Made by a program: the position numbers and the translations under genes. From Chloroflexota bacterium (lineage in GTDB: Bacteria; Chloroflexota; Dehalococcoidia; UBA1151; TMED-70): 5,960 nt of DNA. Of this stretch, positions 1-5,960 are shown piece after piece (position 1 is the stretch's first letter; every line of letters starts with the position of its first letter). The stretch lies in assembly GCA_002721875.1 (NCBI GenBank), contig PBLU01000021.1, positions 1 to 5,960 of the forward strand, written 5' to 3'. The notes below the pieces were generated by a model. The model had not been told where the DNA came from. It saw nothing but the letters and a program-made list of their open reading frames with translations, and ran no database searches.

Positions 1-222
1 CAAGACCAATGGCAAGTTCAGATACTCTCTCAAATTGCAAAAAAATCCAAAATTAATTTATACACTGAAGGACTATCAGGTAAAGAAATTAAAAATGCAT
101 TTATGTTTAATGTTCCTGATCCTCAAAAGTTTATAAATAGCAAAATTAAAGAAAATGAAAATATTAGAGGGTGCGTTCTTCCTGAAGGACCAATAACAAT
201 TCCAATATTAAAAAATAATTAA
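1..222 (+). CDS. LarA-like (DUF2088) nickel-dependent racemase/epimerase, C-terminal end (partial)
   Basis: The frame is open from the first base to the TAA at 220-222, giving 73 residues; the start lies before the window. The visible piece begins DQWQVQ and ends with CVLPEGPITIPIL, the pattern I associate with the C-terminal lobe of lactate racemase (LarA) family proteins, where a DQW..Q helix comes well before a final LPEGP.TIP strand. Known members bind a nickel-pincer nucleotide and racemise or epimerise 2-hydroxyacids, including lactate, malate and gluconate-type sugar acids. The catalytic histidines and lysine lie in the missing part, so the substrate cannot be inferred from this fragment. 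It ends 56 nt before the molybdenum hydroxylase gene on the same strand, so the two may be co-transcribed. An acid-sugar 2-epimerase would fit the downstream dehydratase, but that is inference. The family call rests on remembered motifs and a short fragment. Confidence 0.72.
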   Translation, partial: QDQWQVQILSQIAKKSKINLYTEGLSGKEIKNAFMFNVPDPQKFINSKIKENENIRGCVLPEGPITIPILKNN

Positions 223-267
223 AAAATCTAATTTTTAAGGTAAAATGATAATAAGTATTTTATTTTT

Positions 268-271
268 GGAG
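268..271 (+). promoter_or_regulatory. Ribosome binding site (GGAG) for the molybdenum hydroxylase gene
   Basis: GGAG lies 7 nt upstream of the ATG at 279, a standard Shine-Dalgarno distance. It supports that start codon. The N-terminus from that ATG also matches the family, reaching the conserved RPIRHDGLEKVTG segment at about residue 14. Confidence 0.75.
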
Positions 272-278
272 AAAAATC

Positions 279-2546
279 ATGATATTAAAAAACAATAAAT
301 ATAATGTAATTGGTACAAGGCCCATTAGGCATGATGGTCTTGAAAAAGTCACTGGTAAAGCTGTTTATAGTGCTGATGTTCAGCTTCCAAATATGTCTTT
401 TGGTGCAGTTCTTAGAAGTCCTTATGCACATGCTAAAATAGTTTCAATTGATACGTCAGAAGCAGAAAAAATTAATGGTGTTTTTGCAGTAATAACTGGC
501 AAAGATTTTCAAACTGGAATTGATAAAGATATTGAAATTGGTGAAGGAATTGCAAACTTTAAATGGGACAGTATGAACATAATGGCCAGAGATAAGGTGG
601 TTTATGTTGGTCATGCTGTTGCAGCAGTGGCTGCTAAAGACAGAAATACTGGGTTGGAAGCTTTAAAAAAGATAAAAGTTGAATATGAGGAATTAACCCC
701 TGTTTTAACTGTTGATGATGCTGTAAAAAAAGATTCTGTCGTAATACAAGATGAATTTAATGGAGTTGAAATTAATGGAGAAATTTCTTCAAAAAATATT
801 GCTGATTATTTTCAATTTAATTTTGGTGACACTGAAAAAGGTTTCAAAGAATCTGATTATGTTATTGAAAAAGAATACTCAATGCCGATGGTACATCAAG
901 GATATATTGAGCCACACGTTGCAGTTGCTCAGTGGGGCGAAGATGGAAGATTGACATTATGGACATCTACACAAGGTGCTTTCCCTGTCAGAACTCAAAC
1001 TGCAGGGATTTTAGGAATGCCTGAATCAAGGGTAAGAGTAATGCCAGCTGAAATTGGTGGTGGTTTTGGAGGAAAAACTAGAGTTTATTTAACTCCGTTG
1101 GCAGCAATGTTATCAAAAAAATCTAATAGACCCGTCAAAATAGTCATGGACAGACCGTCAGTTTTCGATGCTACAGGCCCAGCACCTGGAGGAAAAATTA
1201 AAATTAAAATTGGGGTTACAAATGATATGAAAATTAAGTCTGCATACTCTGATTTAAGGCTTGAAGGTGGAGCATTTGGTGGTTCAGCAGTAGGTGCATC
1301 TGCCAAGTGTGTATTTGCATGTTATAACATAGAAAATACAAAGATTGATGGTTATGATATTGTGGTAAATAAACCTAAATCTGCAGCTTATAGAGCTCCT
1401 GGTTCTCCTCAAGTATCTTTTGCAATGGAAGTTACTATTGATGAAATTTGTAATGCAAATGGATGGGATCCTTTGGAATTTAGAATTAAAAATGCATCTA
1501 AAGAAGGGACTAGAAGGGGAGATGGACCTAAATTTCCTAAAATAGGAAATATTGATGTTCTTGATGCGCTAAGTAAATCTGACCATTGGAATAGTAAAAA
1601 GCCAAAATCAAAAACAGGCAAATTGGTTGGAAGAGGAATTGCAAGTGGATATTGGATGAATGGAGGAGGGAAGTCTTCTGTTACATTATCATTAAATGAC
1701 GATGGAACAGTAACTCTTTTAGAAGGTAGTTCAGATATTGGTGGAACAAGACCAAGTATTGCAATGCAAGCTGCTGAAATATTAGGTTTAAATGCCACCG
1801 AAATGTTTCCAAGAATTCCTGACACAGATGGTGTTGGATATAATGGAATGACCGGTGGAAGTAGAACCACTTTTGCAACCGGTTGGGCTGCAGTAAATGC
1901 TGCAAGAAATATGATAAAAGAGCTTAAAAATCGACTTAGTATGATTTGGGAGATTGAAACAGATCAAATAGCTTTTGAAAATGGAAATTTTTCATCAAAA
2001 GCTGATTCAGAATTATCTATAAATATAAGAGATTTAGCTAAAAAACTTGATGGAACTGGTGGAGCTGTGAGTGCTGTTGGTTCTGTTGATTTAGATTCAA
2101 GTACGCATGGATTCGGAACTCATGTTGTTGACTTGGAGATCGATCCTGAAACTGGAAAGACAGACATCATTAAATACACCGCTGTTCAAGATGTTGGTAG
2201 AGCAATTCACCCTTCTTATGTTGAAGGTCAAATTCAAGGTGGTGCTGCACAAGGAATTGGATGGGCACTGAATGAAGAATATTTCATTGACGATAAAGGT
2301 AAAATGCTAAATTCTAGTTATTTAGATTACAGAATGCCTACTGCCCTGGACCTTCCAATGATTGACACAATACTTGTTGAAAATGAAAACCCAGAACAAC
2401 CTTTTGGTGTTAGAGGTGTAGGTGAAGTTCCAATTTGCCCGCCACTTGGTGCAATTTCAAATGCTATTAAAGATGCTCTTGGAATTAGACTTAATGATCT
2501 TCCAATGAAGCCATCTGTTATACTAAAAGCCCTATCTAATAAATAG
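279..2546 (+). CDS. Xanthine dehydrogenase family protein, molybdopterin-binding (CoxL-like) large subunit
   Basis: This is a complete 755-residue large subunit of the molybdenum hydroxylase (xanthine oxidase) family, of normal length. The N-terminal hammerhead domain (about 14-125) has RHDGLEKVTGKAVYSAD and LRSPYAHA (45-52). The first molybdopterin domain holds the STQ glutamine (Q232) and GGGFGGK (260-266). The equivalent of the CoxL active-site loop is AAYRAPGSP (369-377). The second molybdopterin domain carries TGGSRTTFATG and the C-terminal GVGE, with E716 as the expected catalytic base glutamate. Where form I CO dehydrogenase has a copper-binding Cys in AYRCSFR, this protein has Ala373, so it is not a true CO dehydrogenase. 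Such enzymes hydroxylate N-heterocycles, aldehydes or aromatic acyl-CoAs with water as oxygen donor; the actual substrate here is unknown. The partner 2Fe-2S small subunit and FAD medium subunit, usually adjacent, are not in this window. The gene is followed 8 nt later by the TIM-barrel gene. Confidence 0.93.
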   Translation: MILKNNKYNVIGTRPIRHDGLEKVTGKAVYSADVQLPNMSFGAVLRSPYAHAKIVSIDTSEAEKINGVFAVITGKDFQTGIDKDIEIGEGIANFKWDSMNIMARDKVVYVGHAVAAVAAKDRNTGLEALKKIKVEYEELTPVLTVDDAVKKDSVVIQDEFNGVEINGEISSKNIADYFQFNFGDTEKGFKESDYVIEKEYSMPMVHQGYIEPHVAVAQWGEDGRLTLWTSTQGAFPVRTQTAGILGMPESRVRVMPAEIGGGFGGKTRVYLTPLAAMLSKKSNRPVKIVMDRPSVFDATGPAPGGKIKIKIGVTNDMKIKSAYSDLRLEGGAFGGSAVGASAKCVFACYNIENTKIDGYDIVVNKPKSAAYRAPGSPQVSFAMEVTIDEICNANGWDPLEFRIKNASKEGTRRGDGPKFPKIGNIDVLDALSKSDHWNSKKPKSKTGKLVGRGIASGYWMNGGGKSSVTLSLNDDGTVTLLEGSSDIGGTRPSIAMQAAEILGLNATEMFPRIPDTDGVGYNGMTGGSRTTFATGWAAVNAARNMIKELKNRLSMIWEIETDQIAFENGNFSSKADSELSINIRDLAKKLDGTGGAVSAVGSVDLDSSTHGFGTHVVDLEIDPETGKTDIIKYTAVQDVGRAIHPSYVEGQIQGGAAQGIGWALNEEYFIDDKGKMLNSSYLDYRMPTALDLPMIDTILVENENPEQPFGVRGVGEVPICPPLGAISNAIKDALGIRLNDLPMKPSVILKALSNK

Positions 2547-2550
2547 GAGG
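2545..2550 (+). promoter_or_regulatory. Ribosome binding site AGGAGG overlapping the upstream stop codon
   Basis: A full consensus AGGAGG begins inside the TAG stop (2544-2546) of the molybdenum hydroxylase gene and ends 4 nt before the ATG at 2555. It is the strongest Shine-Dalgarno in the window. It fixes the start of the TIM-barrel gene and shows that the two genes are read from one transcript, probably with translational coupling. Confidence 0.85.
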
Positions 2551-2554
2551 CAAA

Positions 2555-3463
2555 ATGCATTTAGGTGCAGCATCTATGATTGGGGCAACTGGATCCAATG
2601 GCTCAGATAATGGTGTCGCTGAAGATTTTGATGCTTTAACATTTACTAATTACGACCTAAATGAAGTATCTTCAATTGGCTATACAGTTCATAATCTTGT
2701 AATAAATGATCCTAAAAAAATTTCTGATGACGATATAAAAAGAATTAAAGATAATTTTGAGAAAAACTCCTTAATTGTTGGTCAAACTAATGGTAGATAT
2801 GGTGGAGGATTAGTTAGCCCTAATGAAAATATAAGGAAAGATGCTATTCAATTTGTGAAGGATATGTGCATTTTAACTTCTAAATTGAATGCCCCTAATA
2901 CTTATTTAAGACCGGGAAGCGTTAACCCTAATGGACCCTGGCTACCTCATCCTGAGAATCATACAGATGTTGTTTTTGAAAGACTTGTAAATTCTACGAA
3001 GGAAATTATTTCTGAAGCAGAGAAAGAAGGAGTTAAGTTATCTTTAGAAGGGGGTTACGTTTCTCCGATTTATTCTGCAAAAAGAACTAAAGAGTTTATT
3101 GAGTCTGTAGGGTCCAAAAACCTTGGGTTTAACCAAGACCCAGTAAACTTTATATCAAACCTTAACCAAGCCTACAATACTAAAGAATTTCTTGAAGATT
3201 TTTTTACTTTACTAGGTGATTATACTTTAGGAGCCCACCTAAAAGACTTTAAAGTAATCGATACTTTATTATTAAGGTTCGAAGAAGAATACATTGGGTA
3301 CGGAATGATGGATCAAGTATATTTTTTAAAAAGAATGCAGGAAATATGTCCTGATGCTCATATTCTTGTAGAGCATATTCCAAGAGATAAATTTGATCCT
3401 TCATTTAATGAAACAATAAAGTACTCAAAAAAAGCTAAAATAATTTGGGAAGAGTTTGAATAA
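2555..3463 (+). CDS. Sugar phosphate isomerase/epimerase-like TIM-barrel protein (xylose isomerase-like, AP endonuclease 2 family)
   Basis: This 302-residue protein has the layout of the xylose-isomerase-like TIM barrel. Four candidate divalent-metal ligands fall in the family order at strand ends: E165 (LSLEGG), D195 (NQDPVN), H228 (GAHLKD) and E273 (LVEHI). This is the Glu-Asp-His-Glu arrangement known from D-tagatose 3-epimerase and related sugar isomerases. No signal peptide or membrane segment is visible, so it is probably cytoplasmic. The start is fixed by an AGGAGG and by the typical short MHLGAAS first strand. Its TAA stop shares one base with the ATG of the downstream dehydrogenase (TAATG). 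In the context of an acid-sugar dehydratase and an SDR it could isomerise a keto-sugar or keto-acid intermediate. The family spans isomerases, epimerases, dehydratases and endonuclease IV-like folds, so the reaction is not assigned. Confidence 0.82.
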   Translation: MHLGAASMIGATGSNGSDNGVAEDFDALTFTNYDLNEVSSIGYTVHNLVINDPKKISDDDIKRIKDNFEKNSLIVGQTNGRYGGGLVSPNENIRKDAIQFVKDMCILTSKLNAPNTYLRPGSVNPNGPWLPHPENHTDVVFERLVNSTKEIISEAEKEGVKLSLEGGYVSPIYSAKRTKEFIESVGSKNLGFNQDPVNFISNLNQAYNTKEFLEDFFTLLGDYTLGAHLKDFKVIDTLLLRFEEEYIGYGMMDQVYFLKRMQEICPDAHILVEHIPRDKFDPSFNETIKYSKKAKIIWEEFE

Positions 3464-4212
3464 TGAAATTAGATTTAACTAATAAAAATATTTTAATTAC
3501 AGGAGCTGCAACTGGAATGGGGAGAGCAAGCGCTCTAGAGGTAGCAAAACATGGAGCCAATATCGCAGTTGCTGATATTAATTCTGAAGGTTTAAAAGAA
3601 GTTTCTAGCAAATTGAATGAAATGAATGCTAATTACAAATCATTCTTATTGGATGTTACTTCAATAAATGAATCTGATAATAAAATTGAGCAAATTGAAG
3701 AATGGTTTGATGGTGGAATTAATTGCTTAGTACATTTTGCTGGAGCGCTCGAAGGATCTGTAGTTGATATAGATGAACTTACACCTGAAACGTGGCATAG
3801 AATAATAAATATAAATCTTAATGGGACTTATAATGTAACTCGTTCAGTGGCTAAGTATATGAAGAAAAGAAAATCTGGGGTTATACTTCTTACGTCATCT
3901 GGAGCTGGTGTAAATGGGCCAGGTTCATCTGCGCCTTACAGCTCAAGCAAAGGGGGCACTCATGGCCTTACATTACATTTACAACAATATTTATCCGTTA
4001 ACGGCATAAGGATTCATGACATTTTGCCCGGAAGCATTAGATCCCCTCTTAAAGAGGGGCAATTAAATGAGGCTCTTAGAAATACAGGTAACAAAGAGGA
4101 ATTTGTTTCTCAAGATAATGATCTTGGAAATCCACAAGGTGTTGCAAAAATTGTAGCTTTTATAATAAGTGATGATGCAGATTATTTGAGAGGGAGTATA
4201 ATAACAAGATGA
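3463..4212 (+). CDS. Short-chain dehydrogenase/reductase (SDR), NAD-type, with abrupt C-terminus
   Basis: This is a classical SDR of 249 residues. The cofactor loop is TGAATGMG (13-20). Asp38 at the end of strand 2 (VADIN) predicts preference for NAD(H) over NADP(H). The catalytic tetrad is visible: N118 in NINLNG, S146 in TSSGAG, Y159 and K163 in YSSSK. Two oddities stand out. The usual NNAG after strand 4 is HFAG (91-94), so both Asn are replaced. The protein also stops at RGSIITR, where most classical SDRs continue into a VDGG tail of roughly ten residues; no DGG-encoding sequence follows in any frame, so a recent frameshift is not apparent. The ATG overlaps the preceding stop by one base, and a GGGAAGAG purine stretch (3447-3454) may serve as a weak ribosome site. 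A likely role is oxidation of a sugar, sugar acid or keto-deoxy acid in the same pathway as the downstream dehydratase; the substrate is inferred only from context. Confidence 0.88.
   Translation: MKLDLTNKNILITGAATGMGRASALEVAKHGANIAVADINSEGLKEVSSKLNEMNANYKSFLLDVTSINESDNKIEQIEEWFDGGINCLVHFAGALEGSVVDIDELTPETWHRIININLNGTYNVTRSVAKYMKKRKSGVILLTSSGAGVNGPGSSAPYSSSKGGTHGLTLHLQQYLSVNGIRIHDILPGSIRSPLKEGQLNEALRNTGNKEEFVSQDNDLGNPQGVAKIVAFIISDDADYLRGSIITR
4043..4059. repeat. Perfect 8-bp inverted repeat inside the SDR gene
   Basis: CCCCTCTT (4043-4050), one A, then AAGAGGGG (4052-4059) form a perfect palindrome with a single central base. As RNA it could fold into a 7-bp stem with a 3-nt loop. It is unusually GC-rich for this AT-rich window and encodes part of RSPLKEGQ in the SDR. 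No T-run follows on either strand, so it is not a standard intrinsic terminator. Confidence 0.55.
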
Positions 4213-4373
4213 GCTTAAAACCATTAAATATAAATATAATTCAAGAAGAAAAGCATCATAAATGCAATGGCAAATGTACTGGAAGAAATGGAAATGATGG
4301 ATATTGTTATCATGAAAATGGAACTAAGCACCAAGTAGGCTTGTGCAAGAGAAAGCAAAAGGATGAAAATTAA
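4209..4373 (+). CDS. Small Cys/His-rich protein (54 aa), translationally coupled, function unknown
   Basis: An ATG at 4209 overlaps the SDR stop (ATGA, 4-nt overlap) and opens a 54-codon frame ending with TAA at 4371-4373, 11 nt inside the next gene. It fills the whole gap between two sure genes. The product has four cysteines, C19, C23, C33 and C46 (spacing C-x3-C-x9-C-x12-C), and histidines at 16, 17, 35 and 41, in the segments HHKCNGKC, GYCYH and GLCKRK. The tail is lysine-rich. About two-thirds of its codons begin with a purine, as expected of real coding sequence. A GGGAG (4192-4196) lies 12 nt upstream of the start, rather far, so expression probably depends on coupling. No signal peptide or membrane segment is seen. 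The Cys/His set suggests a zinc- or iron-sulfur-binding mini-domain. I do not recognise a family, and no function is assigned. Confidence 0.68.
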   Translation: MSLKPLNINIIQEEKHHKCNGKCTGRNGNDGYCYHENGTKHQVGLCKRKQKDEN

Positions 4374-5565
4374 AAGCGTAAAAGCTGTTAGTATAAATTA
4401 TCCAAAAGTACCCCAAAAAACTAAAGCTAGGGGGACTGATAAATACGCCGGAAAAATAGCTACTGGATCTCCAATGTCAACATCTTTAGGTGGGCGCTAT
4501 TTTCATAAAGAAGATTGGTGGGACAAAGCACTTATGAAAGATATTGGTGCCGGGATTGAGAGAAATGTAGGATGTATTGTTGAAGCTGAAGACGGTAGTT
4601 GGGGATTTGGATTTTCTGATAGAGGCAGAATAACTGCAGCAATTATTGACGATTATTTAGCGCCAAATCTTGTTGGAAGAAGTATTTTTGAAACCGAAAA
4701 ACTTTATGACATGATGTTGAGAATTCTTTCTCCAATTGGATCAAATTCTTTCTCATCAAGAGCCGTAAGCGCAGTCGATTTAGCTTTATGGGACCTTAAA
4801 GGGAAAGTATTAGAAAAGCCAGTCTATGAATTATTAGGTGGTTCAGTTACTGAAAGATTACCCCTTTATGCTAGTTCAAATAATACAGAATGGCTTAAGG
4901 AGCTAGGTTTTAAAAATTTTAAAAGATTTATTTCTTATGGCCCAAGAGATGGATTAGATGGTTTAAAAAAAACCGAAGAAGAAATTTCAAAAGCAAGAGA
5001 AATTGTAGGATATGATTCTGAATTAATGCTCGATTGTTGGCTAAGTATGGATATTGAGACAACAGTAAAATTATCTGAACTTCTAAAACCTTTTAAATTA
5101 AAATGGATAGAAGATGCACTAATATCTGAAAGCATAAATCAGTACGAAATACTCAGGAAAAGAATCCCACACGAAACATTATCAACCGGAGAGCACTGGT
5201 ATGGGGTTTACCCATTTTTTCATGCAGCATCAAAAGGAATAATTGATATATTTCAACCAGATATAACTTGGGTTGGAGGATTATCCGCGATTATAAAAAT
5301 TGTCCATATTGCTGAATCAGCTGGAATTGATGTAATACTGCACGGTGGAGGAGGTTCAGTCTACGGTCAACATGCTTCTTATGGCTTGACAGGAATTTCT
5401 ATGATTGAGTGTTCTGGACCAGTAATTACACCAATTGGAGTGCCTTTAGAAGAAAAAGATAGGTTCCCTGGGACAAATGTTCCCGTCAACGGTACTATAA
5501 TACCCTCTGACTCACCTGGTTTTGGGCTAGAGATAAAAAGGGAATGGTTTCCTGACTTTGATTAA
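4363..5565 (+). CDS. Enolase-superfamily acid-sugar dehydratase, L-rhamnonate dehydratase-like
   Basis: This complete 400-residue member of the mandelate racemase/enolase group would dehydrate an acid sugar to a 2-keto-3-deoxy acid. An N-terminal capping domain (about 1-130) precedes a TIM barrel with metal ligands D224 (MLDCW), E250 (KWIED) and E277 (TGEHW). The barrel also has a D300/H327 dyad (QPDITW and ILHGGGG) expected to act as general acid/base. These match, within one to three positions, the D226/E252/E280/D302/H329 set I recall for E. coli RhmD. Other shared stretches are VDLALWDLKGK, PVYELLGG and the tail PVNGTI...PGFGLE. In RhmD a substrate-contacting His (H33) precedes IAT.PMS; here that place is K31, so the true substrate may not be rhamnonate. 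There is no in-frame start upstream of the ATG at 4363 because a TAG lies at 4336-4338. The start overlaps the small Cys-rich gene, and the end overlaps the convergent MscS gene. Confidence 0.9.
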   Translation: MKIKSVKAVSINYPKVPQKTKARGTDKYAGKIATGSPMSTSLGGRYFHKEDWWDKALMKDIGAGIERNVGCIVEAEDGSWGFGFSDRGRITAAIIDDYLAPNLVGRSIFETEKLYDMMLRILSPIGSNSFSSRAVSAVDLALWDLKGKVLEKPVYELLGGSVTERLPLYASSNNTEWLKELGFKNFKRFISYGPRDGLDGLKKTEEEISKAREIVGYDSELMLDCWLSMDIETTVKLSELLKPFKLKWIEDALISESINQYEILRKRIPHETLSTGEHWYGVYPFFHAASKGIIDIFQPDITWVGGLSAIIKIVHIAESAGIDVILHGGGGSVYGQHASYGLTGISMIECSGPVITPIGVPLEEKDRFPGTNVPVNGTIIPSDSPGFGLEIKREWFPDFD

Positions 5566-5960
5566 TTTATCACTCTTATTTGGTTATAAGGAATTTTAAT
5601 TCCAGCCTGATCAAAAGCTAATTTTATTTCTCTAATTAATTTAGTCCTTACATCCCATTGCTTTCCAGGTAACGTAACTCCAACGAACTTTAATTTAACC
5701 CCTGAATCAGAAAAAGAAGTAATGGTAAACACTTTTGGTTTTTCTTTTATAAATCTTCCAACATCTGCATCATTCATTATGTTTGAGCCAATTTCATTTA
5801 ATATTTTTATACTATTCTCAAGATCCTCTTCATAACTTACATATATTTCGATGTTAACTCTTGACCATTGACTTGTAAGATTTGTAATTATATCTGTAGA
5901 GCCATTAGGAATAATGTGCAGAGCCCCATCTAAATCTCTTACCAAAATTCTTCTCAAATT
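5562..5960 (-). CDS. MscS-family mechanosensitive ion channel, C-terminal cytoplasmic part (partial)
   Basis: Read on the minus strand, the frame is open from the window edge to the TAA at 5564-5562, giving 132 residues; the N-terminus lies beyond 5960. It opens with LRRILVRDLDGALHIIPNG, followed by NLTSQWSR. This is the hallmark of the MscS beta-domain just after the pore helix (the family pattern is LR..DG....IPN, then N.S). The remainder fits the alpha/beta C-terminal domain, including the VKLKFVGVTLPGKQWDVR segment and a final amphipathic stretch. Such channels sit in the inner membrane and release solutes during hypo-osmotic shock. The transmembrane helices are outside the window. A TTG codon at 5957 lies in frame, but the conserved motif starts at once, so it is internal rather than the true start. 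The gene is convergent with the dehydratase gene and functionally unrelated to it. Confidence 0.9.
   Translation of the reverse strand, partial: NLRRILVRDLDGALHIIPNGSTDIITNLTSQWSRVNIEIYVSYEEDLENSIKILNEIGSNIMNDADVGRFIKEKPKVFTITSFSDSGVKLKFVGVTLPGKQWDVRTKLIREIKLAFDQAGIKIPYNQIRVIN

Noticed and set aside
220..237. Possible terminator hairpin after the LarA-like gene (TAAAAA ... TTTTTA)
   Set aside because: The stem is only six A-T pairs with no GC, which any AT-rich spacer yields by chance; it would not form a stable terminator.
223..267. Possible promoter in the spacer before the molybdenum hydroxylase gene (TAAAAT at 241-246 as a -10 box)
   Set aside because: No convincing -35 element lies at the right distance, and -10-like hexamers are common in such AT-rich sequence.
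1409..1870. Long reverse-strand open frame opposite the molybdenum hydroxylase gene
   Set aside because: It lies wholly antisense to a gene with clear family motifs, has no ribosome site of note, and its proline/leucine-rich product resembles no family; it is a shadow frame.
279..2546. Annotation as aerobic carbon monoxide dehydrogenase large subunit
   Set aside because: The copper-ligand Cys loop is absent (Ala373) and no CoxS/CoxM genes are adjacent; a general molybdenum hydroxylase call is safer.
4195..4373. Frameshift that would extend the SDR into the following frame to restore a DGG tail
   Set aside because: None of the three forward frames after 4195 encodes a VDGG-like end; the following frame is instead a Cys/His-rich peptide with its own ATG.
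5955..5957. TTG on the minus strand as the start of the MscS gene
   Set aside because: Translation from there would begin at the conserved LRR..RDLDG motif and lack all membrane helices; the gene clearly continues beyond the window.

Overview
The window is AT-rich, densely packed bacterial DNA. It carries one forward-strand gene cluster (about 1-5565) and the end of a convergent gene on the minus strand. No rRNA, tRNA, CRISPR array, insertion sequence or phage gene is visible. The AT-rich composition, tiny intergenic spaces and mix of families (LarA-type racemase, orphan CoxL-like molybdenum hydroxylase, enolase-superfamily dehydratase, SDR, MscS) would suit an uncultivated marine bacterioplankton genome. 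SAR202-type Chloroflexota, known for enolase-superfamily expansions, is one possibility. That assignment is a low-confidence inference, because no taxonomic marker gene is present.

Layout: (1) 1-222, C-terminal end of a LarA-like (DUF2088) nickel-dependent racemase/epimerase; (2) 279-2546, a complete xanthine-dehydrogenase-family molybdopterin-binding large subunit; (3) 2555-3463, a sugar phosphate isomerase/epimerase-like TIM barrel; (4) 3463-4212, an NAD-type short-chain dehydrogenase with an abrupt C-terminus; (5) 4209-4373, a 54-residue Cys/His-rich small protein that exactly fills the space between its neighbours and overlaps both; (6) 4363-5565, an enolase-superfamily acid-sugar dehydratase that closely follows the L-rhamnonate dehydratase (RhmD) pattern; (7) 5562-5960 on the minus strand, the C-terminal part of an MscS-type mechanosensitive channel, tail-to-tail with gene 6.

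The spacing (56 nt, 8 nt, 1-nt overlap, 4-nt overlap, 11-nt overlap) indicates a single translationally coupled operon from at least gene 2 through gene 6, probably including gene 1. Racemase/epimerase, isomerase, dehydrogenase and dehydratase chemistries together suggest catabolism of a sugar or sugar acid by a non-phosphorylative (oxidise, then dehydrate) route. The substrate could be a deoxy-sugar acid such as rhamnonate or a relative. How a molybdenum hydroxylase fits this chemistry is not obvious, and its usual FeS and FAD partner subunits are absent from the window. The most novel element is the small Cys/His-rich protein embedded in the operon.
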